DNA of 14,324 bases from an uncultured Eubacteriales bacterium (GTDB lineage: Bacteria; Bacillota; Clostridia; UBA1381; UBA9506), in contig CABSKZ010000041.1 in NCBI GenBank assembly GCA_902478395.1, positions 1 to 14,324 on the forward strand, written 5' to 3'. A program made the translations under genes and the position numbers. Shown piece by piece: positions 8,387-14,324 of the stretch. Each line of letters opens with the position of its first letter. The first letter of the stretch is position 1. Under the pieces are notes generated by a model, which made no database searches, was not told where the DNA came from, and saw nothing but the letters and a program-made list of their open reading frames with translations.

Positions 8387-10900
8387 ATGAAAAAGAGAAT
8401 GTTGGCGCTTATGCTTATCACGGTTCTGTCCTTAGCGGCTATTGCCATGGCTCCGGTTGCTTTGGCAGCAACAGTCACGAGCTATTATGACATAGATTTT
8501 GACCAAAAGGGAGATACCGATTCGACATGGAAAAACAAAGCGGGTGATCTATATTTTGGATATTGGTCCGGCGGCTCTACGCCTTCGCCGGCAGATGTGA
8601 AGCAGACGCTTGAAGAAGATGATGTTAAAGGAAACAAAGCGGTGAAGATTTCTAATTCCGGCAAAGGTGGGAATTATGCTTTGGGAAATCCGGCGGCGGT
8701 AGAACCGGCGGAATTCAACAGCTGCGTCACATGGTATGAACTGTCGTTCAAATTTGAGGACGCATTTTTGCAGATGTACTTGGAGTCGGCAGGTTATCCG
8801 TTCCACTTTACTACAGACGGCTCCCTCTACATTGGAGGGTTGAAAAGCAACGTCTTTCAGGGGGACAGAGTCAACAACATAACCTTTCAGACGGATGAAT
8901 GGTATCATCTTGTAATCGCATCGGACAATGTAGACAAGTTTAACGGTGAAACAAAATATTACGCATGGATTAATGGCGAAGAGGTCATCACAAACACCAC
9001 CGCAGGGGCGGGATGCGCGGATACTACCATGCTGCATGATGAGACGGTCTTTGGAAAAACCAAACGTGTGTTATATGTGACGAATGACAACACGACGGCC
9101 GGGACGCTCTGGCTGGATAATTTTAAAATTTACACAACGGATACGGCGGTGAAAACGGCTGGGTATGACCCCAATGTAATTTATGAAGGGGCAGAGCTTT
9201 CGTCCGGCCAGCTGAAAATAGAAGACAATGTCATTTATGCGCCTGCCGGTGCGACCTTAGCAGATGTCGCCGCGCTTTTGCATGTTGGCAGCGCTGGAGC
9301 GGCCTATTTTGACGGAAATACGCTGGTTACAGGGGATGAAATGTCCACGGTAGCTGCGGAGGGAAAATTCGTTTACGCGCGCTCAGACAGCGGGATAGGA
9401 GTCAGAAAATATACCATTGAGACGGACCCCTCTGCGCCGCCCAAACCATCTGGGTCTCCAGCACCATCTGGGTCTCCAGCACCATCTGGGTCTCCAGCAC
9501 CATCTGGGTCACCGGCACCGTCTGGGTCTCCAGCGCCCACAGGGTCTCCGAAACCATCAGAGGCTCCAAAGCCTGAAATACGCAACAACTATTATGATGT
9601 AGATTATGAACAGCAAGGCGACACAAACACACTGTGGACAAATAAGGCGGGAAGCTTGGTCTTTGGCTATTGCTCCGGCGCGACTTCAGCGAATACAAAT
9701 CTGGTGACACAGGCGCTTGCGGAGGATGCAGTCAGAGGAAGCAAGGCGGCAAAACTCACCGCAAGAGGGAACGCACAAGCTGCAAACACGTTCTATGCTC
9801 TGGGCCAGCTGAACAGCAATATCAGTGGGCTTGGCAGCAGCGTGACCTGGTATGAACTATCGTTCAAGTTTGACGAACAATTTTTACAGACGTATCTGCT
9901 TTTCGCAGGTTATCCGTTCCACATAAGCGCGGCCGGTGAATTGTACATCGGCGGTTTGCAAAACAATGCCACATATCAAGGCCGCCAAGTAAATAACTTT
10001 ACCCTTCAAACAGGGGAATGGTATCATATGGTGATTGCGGCGGATAATCTGGATACCTATATGGGGGATACGAAATATTACGCTTGGATAAACGGAGAAT
10101 ACCTCACGACAGATATCTCCAAAACGGCCCAATGCACCTCTACGCAGAGCGGAGATACGAAGTCGGCGACGCACGCCCTCTTATATTTCTTTATGAACAC
10201 ATCGGGAGAAGCAAGCTTATGGGTGGATAACTTCAAACTATACACGACAAAGGTACCTGTGAAGGACGGCAGTACCGGTGAACTGTGCTTTGACCCGAAC
10301 GCAATTTTTGAAGGTGCGGAGCTTTCCTCCGACTGTTTAAAAGTGCAGGATAACATTATTTATGCGCCCTCCAGTGAAACGTTGGGCGGTGTTTCCGCAT
10401 TACTAACACTCGGCAGCGGAGGCGGAGCCTACTTTAATGGAAACACAGCGGTGCCTCAGGATGATATTGTCGTTACGCCCGCAGTGGGGAAGACCGTTTA
10501 CGCACGCTCAAACAGTGGAATAGGAATCAGAAAATATACCATTGCCGAGGGAAAAAGGCTTTATGACATGGAGCCTTCCACCGCCGTGTGGAAAAAGGCA
10601 GACGGAACAACCGCGGCAAATATTTCTGCACTTGCGGCGGGAGACAGCGTCACACTTTCGCTAAATTTTGAAAATGATACGCCGGAAACGAAAAACAGCG
10701 TTCTTGTGCTTGCAGCCTATAACGGGACGGTGCTTGCGGATTACTGTTTTACCGACATTGCCATTCCAGCGGGAGGCGGGCAGGCTGTTACCGGGCCTTT
10801 GCATATTAAGGACACAACAGACCTCAGTATTAAGGCATATGTCTGGAGAGGCCAGGAGAACCATACTCCTGAAATGACAAGGCTTGAAATGGCGCGCTGA
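8387..10900 (+). CDS. Secreted protein with two LamG-like modules and a PSGSPA-repeat linker (paralogue 1)
   Basis: The 837-residue product has a signal peptide (cleavage near AVALA-A, residues 27-28). Module A spans about 33-344 and module B about 402-719. Each starts YYD-[IV]-D-[FY], runs through a LamG/concanavalin-like beta domain (VTWYELSFKF, AGYPFH, EWYH, KYYAWINGE, LWLDNFKIYTT or LWVDNFKLYTT), and ends with a small unit of about 80 residues (GAELSS... IYAP ... KYTI). Between them lies a Pro/Ser/Gly linker at about 348-396. Residues 724-837 are a separate conserved beta-type domain shared only with the next gene. LamG-like domains often bind glycans or act as spacers, so a surface or secreted carbohydrate-binding role is plausible beside the lyase gene. 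No catalytic residues and no SLH, LPXTG or lipobox anchor are visible. The function is otherwise unknown. Confidence 0.92.
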   Translation: MKKRMLALMLITVLSLAAIAMAPVALAATVTSYYDIDFDQKGDTDSTWKNKAGDLYFGYWSGGSTPSPADVKQTLEEDDVKGNKAVKISNSGKGGNYALGNPAAVEPAEFNSCVTWYELSFKFEDAFLQMYLESAGYPFHFTTDGSLYIGGLKSNVFQGDRVNNITFQTDEWYHLVIASDNVDKFNGETKYYAWINGEEVITNTTAGAGCADTTMLHDETVFGKTKRVLYVTNDNTTAGTLWLDNFKIYTTDTAVKTAGYDPNVIYEGAELSSGQLKIEDNVIYAPAGATLADVAALLHVGSAGAAYFDGNTLVTGDEMSTVAAEGKFVYARSDSGIGVRKYTIETDPSAPPKPSGSPAPSGSPAPSGSPAPSGSPAPSGSPAPTGSPKPSEAPKPEIRNNYYDVDYEQQGDTNTLWTNKAGSLVFGYCSGATSANTNLVTQALAEDAVRGSKAAKLTARGNAQAANTFYALGQLNSNISGLGSSVTWYELSFKFDEQFLQTYLLFAGYPFHISAAGELYIGGLQNNATYQGRQVNNFTLQTGEWYHMVIAADNLDTYMGDTKYYAWINGEYLTTDISKTAQCTSTQSGDTKSATHALLYFFMNTSGEASLWVDNFKLYTTKVPVKDGSTGELCFDPNAIFEGAELSSDCLKVQDNIIYAPSSETLGGVSALLTLGSGGGAYFNGNTAVPQDDIVVTPAVGKTVYARSNSGIGIRKYTIAEGKRLYDMEPSTAVWKKADGTTAANISALAAGDSVTLSLNFENDTPETKNSVLVLAAYNGTVLADYCFTDIAIPAGGGQAVTGPLHIKDTTDLSIKAYVWRGQENHTPEMTRLEMAR
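8483..10543 (+). repeat. Internal protein duplication: modules A (8483-9418) and B (9590-10543)
   Basis: The two copies align over their whole length in protein sequence, from YYD to KYTI. The A copy carries FGYWSGGST and GCADTT; the B copy carries FGYCSGATSA, CTSTQ and GELCFDPNA. Each of these signatures matches the same-position copy in the next gene, so A and B diverged before the genes duplicated. Boundaries are accurate to a few residues. Confidence 0.85.
9446..9571 (+). repeat. 18-bp minisatellite encoding the PSGSPA linker
   Basis: Units of 18 bp start at 9446, 9464 and 9482 and are identical (consensus ccatctgggtctccagca). Units at 9500 and 9518 each differ by two bases, and those at 9536 and 9554 are degenerate. 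Each unit encodes PSGSPA in frame, so copy-number change alters linker length without a frameshift. Identical copies at the 5' end and decayed copies at the 3' end suggest recent slippage expansion. The paralogous gene has no counterpart. Confidence 0.92.
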
Positions 10901-11030
10901 TATTGCACTTTCATGTATGATGAAAAATTAGAAAAATGTCATGCTTCGGGCTGAATTTTTTAACATGCCGAAAAGGAAGATTCTATTTCCCACGGCGCGG
11001 GAAAAATTATTTATAACTAAGGCAAGAAAT

Positions 11031-11063
11031 GTACCCGCTTCTATAGGCGGCGGGTACTATTTT
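11031..11063 (+). terminator. Possible intrinsic terminator of paralogue 1
   Basis: GTACCCGC and GCGGGTAC form a perfect 8-bp stem around an 11-base loop, followed directly by TATTTT. The tail is short and interrupted, so termination may be incomplete. It lies 130 bases after the stop codon of the upstream gene. Confidence 0.4.
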
Positions 11064-11117
11064 ACCATGAAGCAGGCGTACAATCTCCTGCTTTATACAG
11101 TGTGGATTACATCACAC

Positions 11118-11143
11118 CTTGCCGCGTTGAATGACGTGGCAAG
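11118..11143 (+). promoter_or_regulatory. Hairpin just upstream of the paralogue 2 ribosome binding site
   Basis: A 10-bp stem (CTTGCCGCGT with ACGTGGCAAG, one G-U pair) with a 6-base loop ends about 10 bases before the AAAGGAG site at 11153. No T-run follows, so it is not a terminator. It could protect the 5' end of the mRNA or influence initiation; the role is inferred. Confidence 0.35.
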
Positions 11144-11152
11144 CCCTTATTG

Positions 11153-11159
11153 AAAGGAG
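11153..11159 (+). promoter_or_regulatory. Ribosome binding site of paralogue 2
   Basis: AAAGGAG lies 8 bases before the ATG at 11168. CTCCT at 11085-11089, inside the third stem-loop of the same gap, is exactly complementary to AGGAG at 11155-11159 and could mask it in an alternative fold. Confidence 0.7.
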
Positions 11160-11167
11160 TATAAATA

Positions 11168-13549
11168 ATGAAAAAGAAAATTTTGGCGCTTATCCTTACA
11201 ACGGTTATGTCTGTATGTGTTACCATGGCCCCTGTTGTTTCGGCAGCAACGGCTGCGAACTACTATGATATTGATTTTGACCAAGCGGGTGACACTGATA
11301 CGGCCTGGACAAACAAAGCCGGGAGCGGACTGTATTTTGGATATTGGTCCGGAGGCTCCACGCCTTCACCTACAGATGTGAAGCAGACGCTTGCGGTAGA
11401 TGCTATTAGAGGAAATAGAGCGGTCAAAATCTCTAATTCTGGGAAAGGCGGAGCGTATGCACTTGGAAATCCGACACCGGTGGAGCCGGACGAGTATAAC
11501 AGCAGCGTCACATGGTATGAACTGTCGTTTAAGTTTGAGGATGCGTTTTTGCCGATGTACCTCGAGGCGGCAGGCTATCCGTTTCACTTCACCGCGGATG
11601 GCTCCCTCTACATAGGCGGCCTGCAAAGCAATATATTCCAGGGAGACAGGGTCAACAACATAACCTTCCAGACGGATGAATGGTATCATCTGGTGGTTGC
11701 AGCGGACAATATTGACACATATTTCGGCGAAACCAAATACTATGCCTGGATTAACGGCGAAGAGGTAATAACAAACACCACTGCGGGAGCGGGGTGTGCG
11801 GATACCACGGCAGCGTATAACGATGCGACTTATGGGAAAACCAAACGAGTTTTTTATATAGCGAATGACAGCACAACGGTTGGGACGCTCTGGCTGGATA
11901 ATTTCAAGCTTTACACGACGGACACCGCTGTAAAGGTCAACGGAACGCTGACCTACGACCCAAACGTGATTTTTGGAGGGGCGGAGATTACCTCCGGCCA
12001 ATTAGAGGTGCGGGGAAACGTCATTTATGCGCCTGCCAGCGCGGCGTTGGCTGAAGTTTCCGCGCTGCTCAACATCAGCGGTGATGCTGTCTACTATAAC
12101 GGCAGAATACCGGTGTCCGAAAATGAAATGGCAGCAGTCCCAGCTGTGGGAAAGACGGTTTATGTACGTTCTGCCAACGGTGCGGGATTAAGAAAATATA
12201 CGATTGCGGAACGTACCATATATAATATCATCGACAACTACTATGATGTCAATTTTGACCAGACGGGGGATACGGCTTCTAACTGGGCCAATAAAGCGGG
12301 AAGCGGCCTGGTCTTCGGATATTGCTCCGGCGCCACTTCGGCTTCCACGTGGATGGTATCGCAAACGCTGGCGAAGGACGCGGTCAGCGGGAACAACGCG
12401 GTAAAGTTCTCTATTTCGGGGAATGAGCAAACGGCGGGTACAGCTTATGCCGTGGGCCAGATGAACGCGAATAAAAGTGGCTTGGAAAGCTGTGTCACAT
12501 GGTATGAACTGTCGTTTAAGTTCGAAGGGCAATTTTTACAGACCTATTTGAATTCTGCCGGTTATCCGTTTCACATTATGGAGAACGGAGACCTGTATAT
12601 CGGAGGACTAAAAAGCAATCAATATCAGGGAAGCAAGGTCAATAATCTTACCCTCGAATTGGGCGAGTGGTATCATCTGGTGATTGCGGCGGACAATATC
12701 GACCAATATAGCGGTAAAACGAAATATTATGCTTGGGTCAACGGAGAATATCTCTCAACAGCCAACACAGCTAACACCGGCTGTACATCCACACAGGTGG
12801 TAGATAACTTTACCAGCACAATTCAGCACCATCTGTTATACTTTTTCCTGAACTCTTCGGGTGAAGCCAGCCTTTTGGTGGACAATTTCAAGCTTTATAC
12901 AACTGACGCTCCCGTAAAAGACAGCGAGGGAGAATTGTGCTTCGACCCGAATGCAATTTTTAAAGGCGCGGAGCTCTCGTCCGATCATCTGAGGATACAA
13001 GACCATATTATTTATGTACCTTCCGGCAAAACGCTGGCTGAAGTTTCCTCATTGCTGAGCATTGGCGCAGGCGGAGTGGTTTACTTTGACGGAAGCACGC
13101 CGATAGCCGAGAGTGCGATGTCCGCAACGTCCGCAGTGGGCAAGACTGTTTATGTACGTTCAGCCGGAGGCGTTGGAGTAAAAAAATATACGATTGCCAA
13201 GGGGCCGGAGTTTGATCTGCTGCCTTCAACCGCTGCGTGGAAGAAGGGAGACGGAATAACGGCGGCAGGTATTTCCGACCTTGTCGCAGGAGACCGCATA
13301 ACACTTTCGCTTGATTTTATCAATAGCACGGCAGAGACAAAGAACTGCGTTCTCGCACTTGCGGTATACAACGGCACGGTTCTTGCGGATTGCTGCATTA
13401 CGGACATTTCCATCCCCGTTGGAGGGGGCCAGGCTGTCTCCGGGACTTTAGACATTCAAAGCACAAAAGACCTTAACGTCAAAGCGTTTGTATGGGATGG
13501 AATGCAAAATTTAAGCCCTGAAATGACAGGACTTGAAATGGCGCACTGA
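11168..13549 (+). CDS. Secreted protein with two LamG-like modules (paralogue 2)
   Basis: This 793-residue paralogue of the preceding gene has the same order: signal peptide (cleavage near VVSA-A, residue 26-27), module A at about 32-346, module B at about 358-676, and the shared C-terminal domain at about 681-793 (STAAWKKGDG ... GGGQAV ... PEMTGLEMAH). Module A is about three quarters identical by eye to module A of paralogue 1 (GDTD, FGYWSGGSTPSP, QGDRVNNITFQTDEWYH, TTAGAGCADTT). Modules A and B are joined by only about a dozen residues (ERTIYNIIDN), where paralogue 1 has the long Pro/Ser/Gly linker. No enzyme motif or wall anchor is visible. The role is presumably like its neighbour's: a secreted or loosely attached binding protein. 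Product and substrate are unknown. Confidence 0.92.
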   Translation: MKKKILALILTTVMSVCVTMAPVVSAATAANYYDIDFDQAGDTDTAWTNKAGSGLYFGYWSGGSTPSPTDVKQTLAVDAIRGNRAVKISNSGKGGAYALGNPTPVEPDEYNSSVTWYELSFKFEDAFLPMYLEAAGYPFHFTADGSLYIGGLQSNIFQGDRVNNITFQTDEWYHLVVAADNIDTYFGETKYYAWINGEEVITNTTAGAGCADTTAAYNDATYGKTKRVFYIANDSTTVGTLWLDNFKLYTTDTAVKVNGTLTYDPNVIFGGAEITSGQLEVRGNVIYAPASAALAEVSALLNISGDAVYYNGRIPVSENEMAAVPAVGKTVYVRSANGAGLRKYTIAERTIYNIIDNYYDVNFDQTGDTASNWANKAGSGLVFGYCSGATSASTWMVSQTLAKDAVSGNNAVKFSISGNEQTAGTAYAVGQMNANKSGLESCVTWYELSFKFEGQFLQTYLNSAGYPFHIMENGDLYIGGLKSNQYQGSKVNNLTLELGEWYHLVIAADNIDQYSGKTKYYAWVNGEYLSTANTANTGCTSTQVVDNFTSTIQHHLLYFFLNSSGEASLLVDNFKLYTTDAPVKDSEGELCFDPNAIFKGAELSSDHLRIQDHIIYVPSGKTLAEVSSLLSIGAGGVVYFDGSTPIAESAMSATSAVGKTVYVRSAGGVGVKKYTIAKGPEFDLLPSTAAWKKGDGITAAGISDLVAGDRITLSLDFINSTAETKNCVLALAVYNGTVLADCCITDISIPVGGGQAVSGTLDIQSTKDLNVKAFVWDGMQNLSPEMTGLEMAH
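11261..13195 (+). repeat. Internal protein duplication: modules A (11261-12205) and B (12239-13195)
   Basis: Module B has FGYCSGATSA, GQMNANKSGL, CTSTQ, FFLNSSGEASL and GELCFDPNA, all shared with module B of paralogue 1. Module A shares FGYWSGGSTPSP and NTTAGAGCADTT with module A of paralogue 1. Within this gene the two copies also share an exact 29-base DNA stretch at 11507-11535 and 12494-12522. Confidence 0.85.
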
Positions 13550-13607
13550 TTTGTGCCCCCCTTGCCTAGCTTATGCCGCAGGAAAGCGGGTATAAAACAA
13601 CAATAAA

Positions 13608-13612
13608 AGGAG
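13608..13612 (+). promoter_or_regulatory. Ribosome binding site of the lipoprotein gene
   Basis: AGGAG lies 7 bases before the ATG at 13620. The 70-base gap before the start holds only weak inverted repeats (for example CCGC at 13576 with GCGG at 13586) and no clear terminator, so read-through from paralogue 2 is possible. Confidence 0.75.
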
Positions 13613-13619
13613 AATGATT

Positions 13620-14324
13620 ATGAAGAAACCTGTTAGAATTTTAGCTGGTGCCATAGCAGTTGCTACAGTTTTGAGTATGTCGGCCTGTGGAGAAAAAAAA
13701 GCGACAGATAATTCTGATACTACAAAAATAAGCTGGTGGATTGCCAATAGTGCATCTCCTATCGTAAAATCGTATGATGATATTGCAGCGGTGCAAAAGC
13801 TGCAGGAAAAATTCAATGTTGATATAGAGTTTTTCCATCCCTCCGCCGAGCAGGAAACCGAGCAGTTTAATATTATGGCCGCATCGGGCGATTTTAAGGA
13901 TATTGTGAGCTTTAATTGGAACGGTTACACAGGTGGTCCGGTCAAAGCCGCAAAGGATGGTGCAATTCTGGTTCTGGATGACTATCTTGATAAAAATATG
14001 CCCAACCTTCTGTCGTTAATGAATCAAGACTCTGCAATGAACTATCTTGCACGTTGCTACGACGGTTCTGTTTCTGTCCTTCCTGGGTGTACAAACGACA
14101 TTATTACAGGAGCGGTTTTCGGGCCGCAGATAAGGAAGGACTGGCTGGATAAGCTGGGACTTTCTGTTCCAAAAACGATCGACGACTGGTACGATGTGCT
14201 TACGGCATTTAAGACGAAGGATCCCAACGGCAATGGCCAGCAGGATGAGGTTCCCTTCGTGGCAGACGGCACCGCTACTTTTTTAAGGTTTTCGTATGCT
14301 TTCGGAGGTGTTGATGAAGGCTTC
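13620..14324 (+). CDS. ABC-transporter extracellular solute-binding lipoprotein (LipO/family 1 type), 3' end cut off
   Basis: The frame runs 235 codons from ATG 13620 to the window end with no stop. The N-terminus is MKKPVRILAGAIAVATVLSM followed by SAC-G, a type II signal peptide with the lipobox Cys at residue 23, so the protein is lipid-anchored on the outer face of the membrane. The mature part has the look of large family 1 sugar-binding proteins: KISWW, QKLQEKFNVDIEF, IMAASGDFKDIVSF, LDDYLDKNMPNL, RKDWLDKLGLSVPKTIDDWY and DPNGNGQQDE, a loop typical of the LipO/LplA group. Such proteins are usually about 500 residues, so about half is missing. They normally deliver oligosaccharides to LplB/YtcP-like permeases encoded next door. 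Its position after the lyase and twin-LamG genes suggests uptake of the released products. Confidence 0.9.
   Translation, partial: MKKPVRILAGAIAVATVLSMSACGEKKATDNSDTTKISWWIANSASPIVKSYDDIAAVQKLQEKFNVDIEFFHPSAEQETEQFNIMAASGDFKDIVSFNWNGYTGGPVKAAKDGAILVLDDYLDKNMPNLLSLMNQDSAMNYLARCYDGSVSVLPGCTNDIITGAVFGPQIRKDWLDKLGLSVPKTIDDWYDVLTAFKTKDPNGNGQQDEVPFVADGTATFLRFSYAFGGVDEGF

Larger units (their letters stand above)
10986..11143 (+). promoter_or_regulatory. Stem-loop-rich region between the twin paralogues
   Basis: The 267-base gap (10901-11167) holds no supported gene. It contains successive inverted repeats: 10986-10991 with 10999-11004 (6 bp), 11031-11038 with 11050-11057 (8 bp), 11071-11076 with 11087-11092 (6 bp), 11100-11104 with 11113-11117 (5 bp), and 11118-11127 with 11134-11143 (10 bp including one G-U). 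The last ends about 10 bases before the Shine-Dalgarno of the next gene. It may be a terminator plus structured 5' leader, or part of a small RNA. It matches no riboswitch class I recognise, and no clear promoter is visible. Confidence 0.45.

Noticed and set aside
9446..9571. CRISPR-like short regularly spaced repeats
   Set aside because: The 18-bp units abut with no spacers and translate in frame as PSGSPA inside a real gene, so this is a coding minisatellite.
9373..9710. Minus-strand frames rich in GAGDPDG across the linker
   Set aside because: They are the antisense reading of the 18-bp coding repeat; periodic repeats keep several frames open.
10941..11153. 70-codon plus-strand frame between the twin paralogues
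   Set aside because: There is no ribosome binding site before its ATG, the composition is unlike its neighbours, and it runs across several inverted repeats, which is better explained as non-coding structured sequence.
13562..13596. Possible promoter before the lipoprotein gene (TTGCCT and TATAAA)
   Set aside because: The TATAAA at 13591 is a fair -10 box, but the only -35-like hexamer lies 23 bases away, too far for a standard sigma-70 promoter.
13693..13700. Run of eight A bases near the start of the lipoprotein gene as a frameshift or phase-variation site
   Set aside because: The frame is intact through it and encodes ordinary Glu-Lys-Lys after the lipobox; there is no evidence of variation.
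14218..14247. DPNGNGQQDE in the lipoprotein as a dockerin or EF-hand domain
   Set aside because: There is only one such loop and it sits inside a solute-binding protein, where this sequence is typical of the LipO-type family; a dockerin needs two paired repeats.

Overview
The window (14,324 bases, roughly half G+C) is a continuous plus-strand cluster of large exported proteins. It looks like a Gram-positive anaerobe of the Clostridia or a related Bacillota lineage. The signs are strong AAGGAGG-type ribosome binding sites, S-layer homology (SLH) proteins, a LipO-type solute-binding lipoprotein with a lipobox, and short lysine-rich signal peptides. There is no rRNA, tRNA, CRISPR array, transposase or phage gene, and the species cannot be named from the sequence.

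Layout: bases 1-1211 hold the 3' part of a protein with helical repeats, a Gly/Ser linker and three C-terminal SLH domains. Bases 1231-3825 encode a second, N-terminally SLH-bearing exported protein. Bases 3838-8304 encode a 1488-residue multidomain protein with two concanavalin/LamG-like domains, a copper-amine-oxidase-like stalk domain, a heparinase II/III-type lyase region, a small beta domain and a C-terminal F5/8 type C (CBM32-like) domain. These three genes are separated by only 19 and 12 bases and probably form one operon. A strong hairpin at 8317-8350 follows.

Next come two tandem paralogues at 8387-10900 and 11168-13549. Each is a signal peptide, two copies of a roughly 310-residue module (LamG-like domain plus a small C-terminal unit), and a conserved C-terminal domain. 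The first carries an 18-bp minisatellite encoding a PSGSPA linker that the second lacks. The 267-base gap between them is rich in potential stem-loops. The window ends inside a solute-binding lipoprotein gene (13620 onward), normally the first gene of a carbohydrate ABC transporter.

Taken together, this reads as a Gram-positive polysaccharide-utilisation-like locus. SLH proteins would sit on the wall, a large lyase would depolymerise an acidic glycan, two secreted twin-lectin-like proteins may bind it, and a lipoprotein-dependent ABC transporter would import the products. The substrate, and whether the tandem twin-LamG proteins bind glycans at all, are inference. The twin-LamG pair and its structured intergenic region are the parts least explained by known families.
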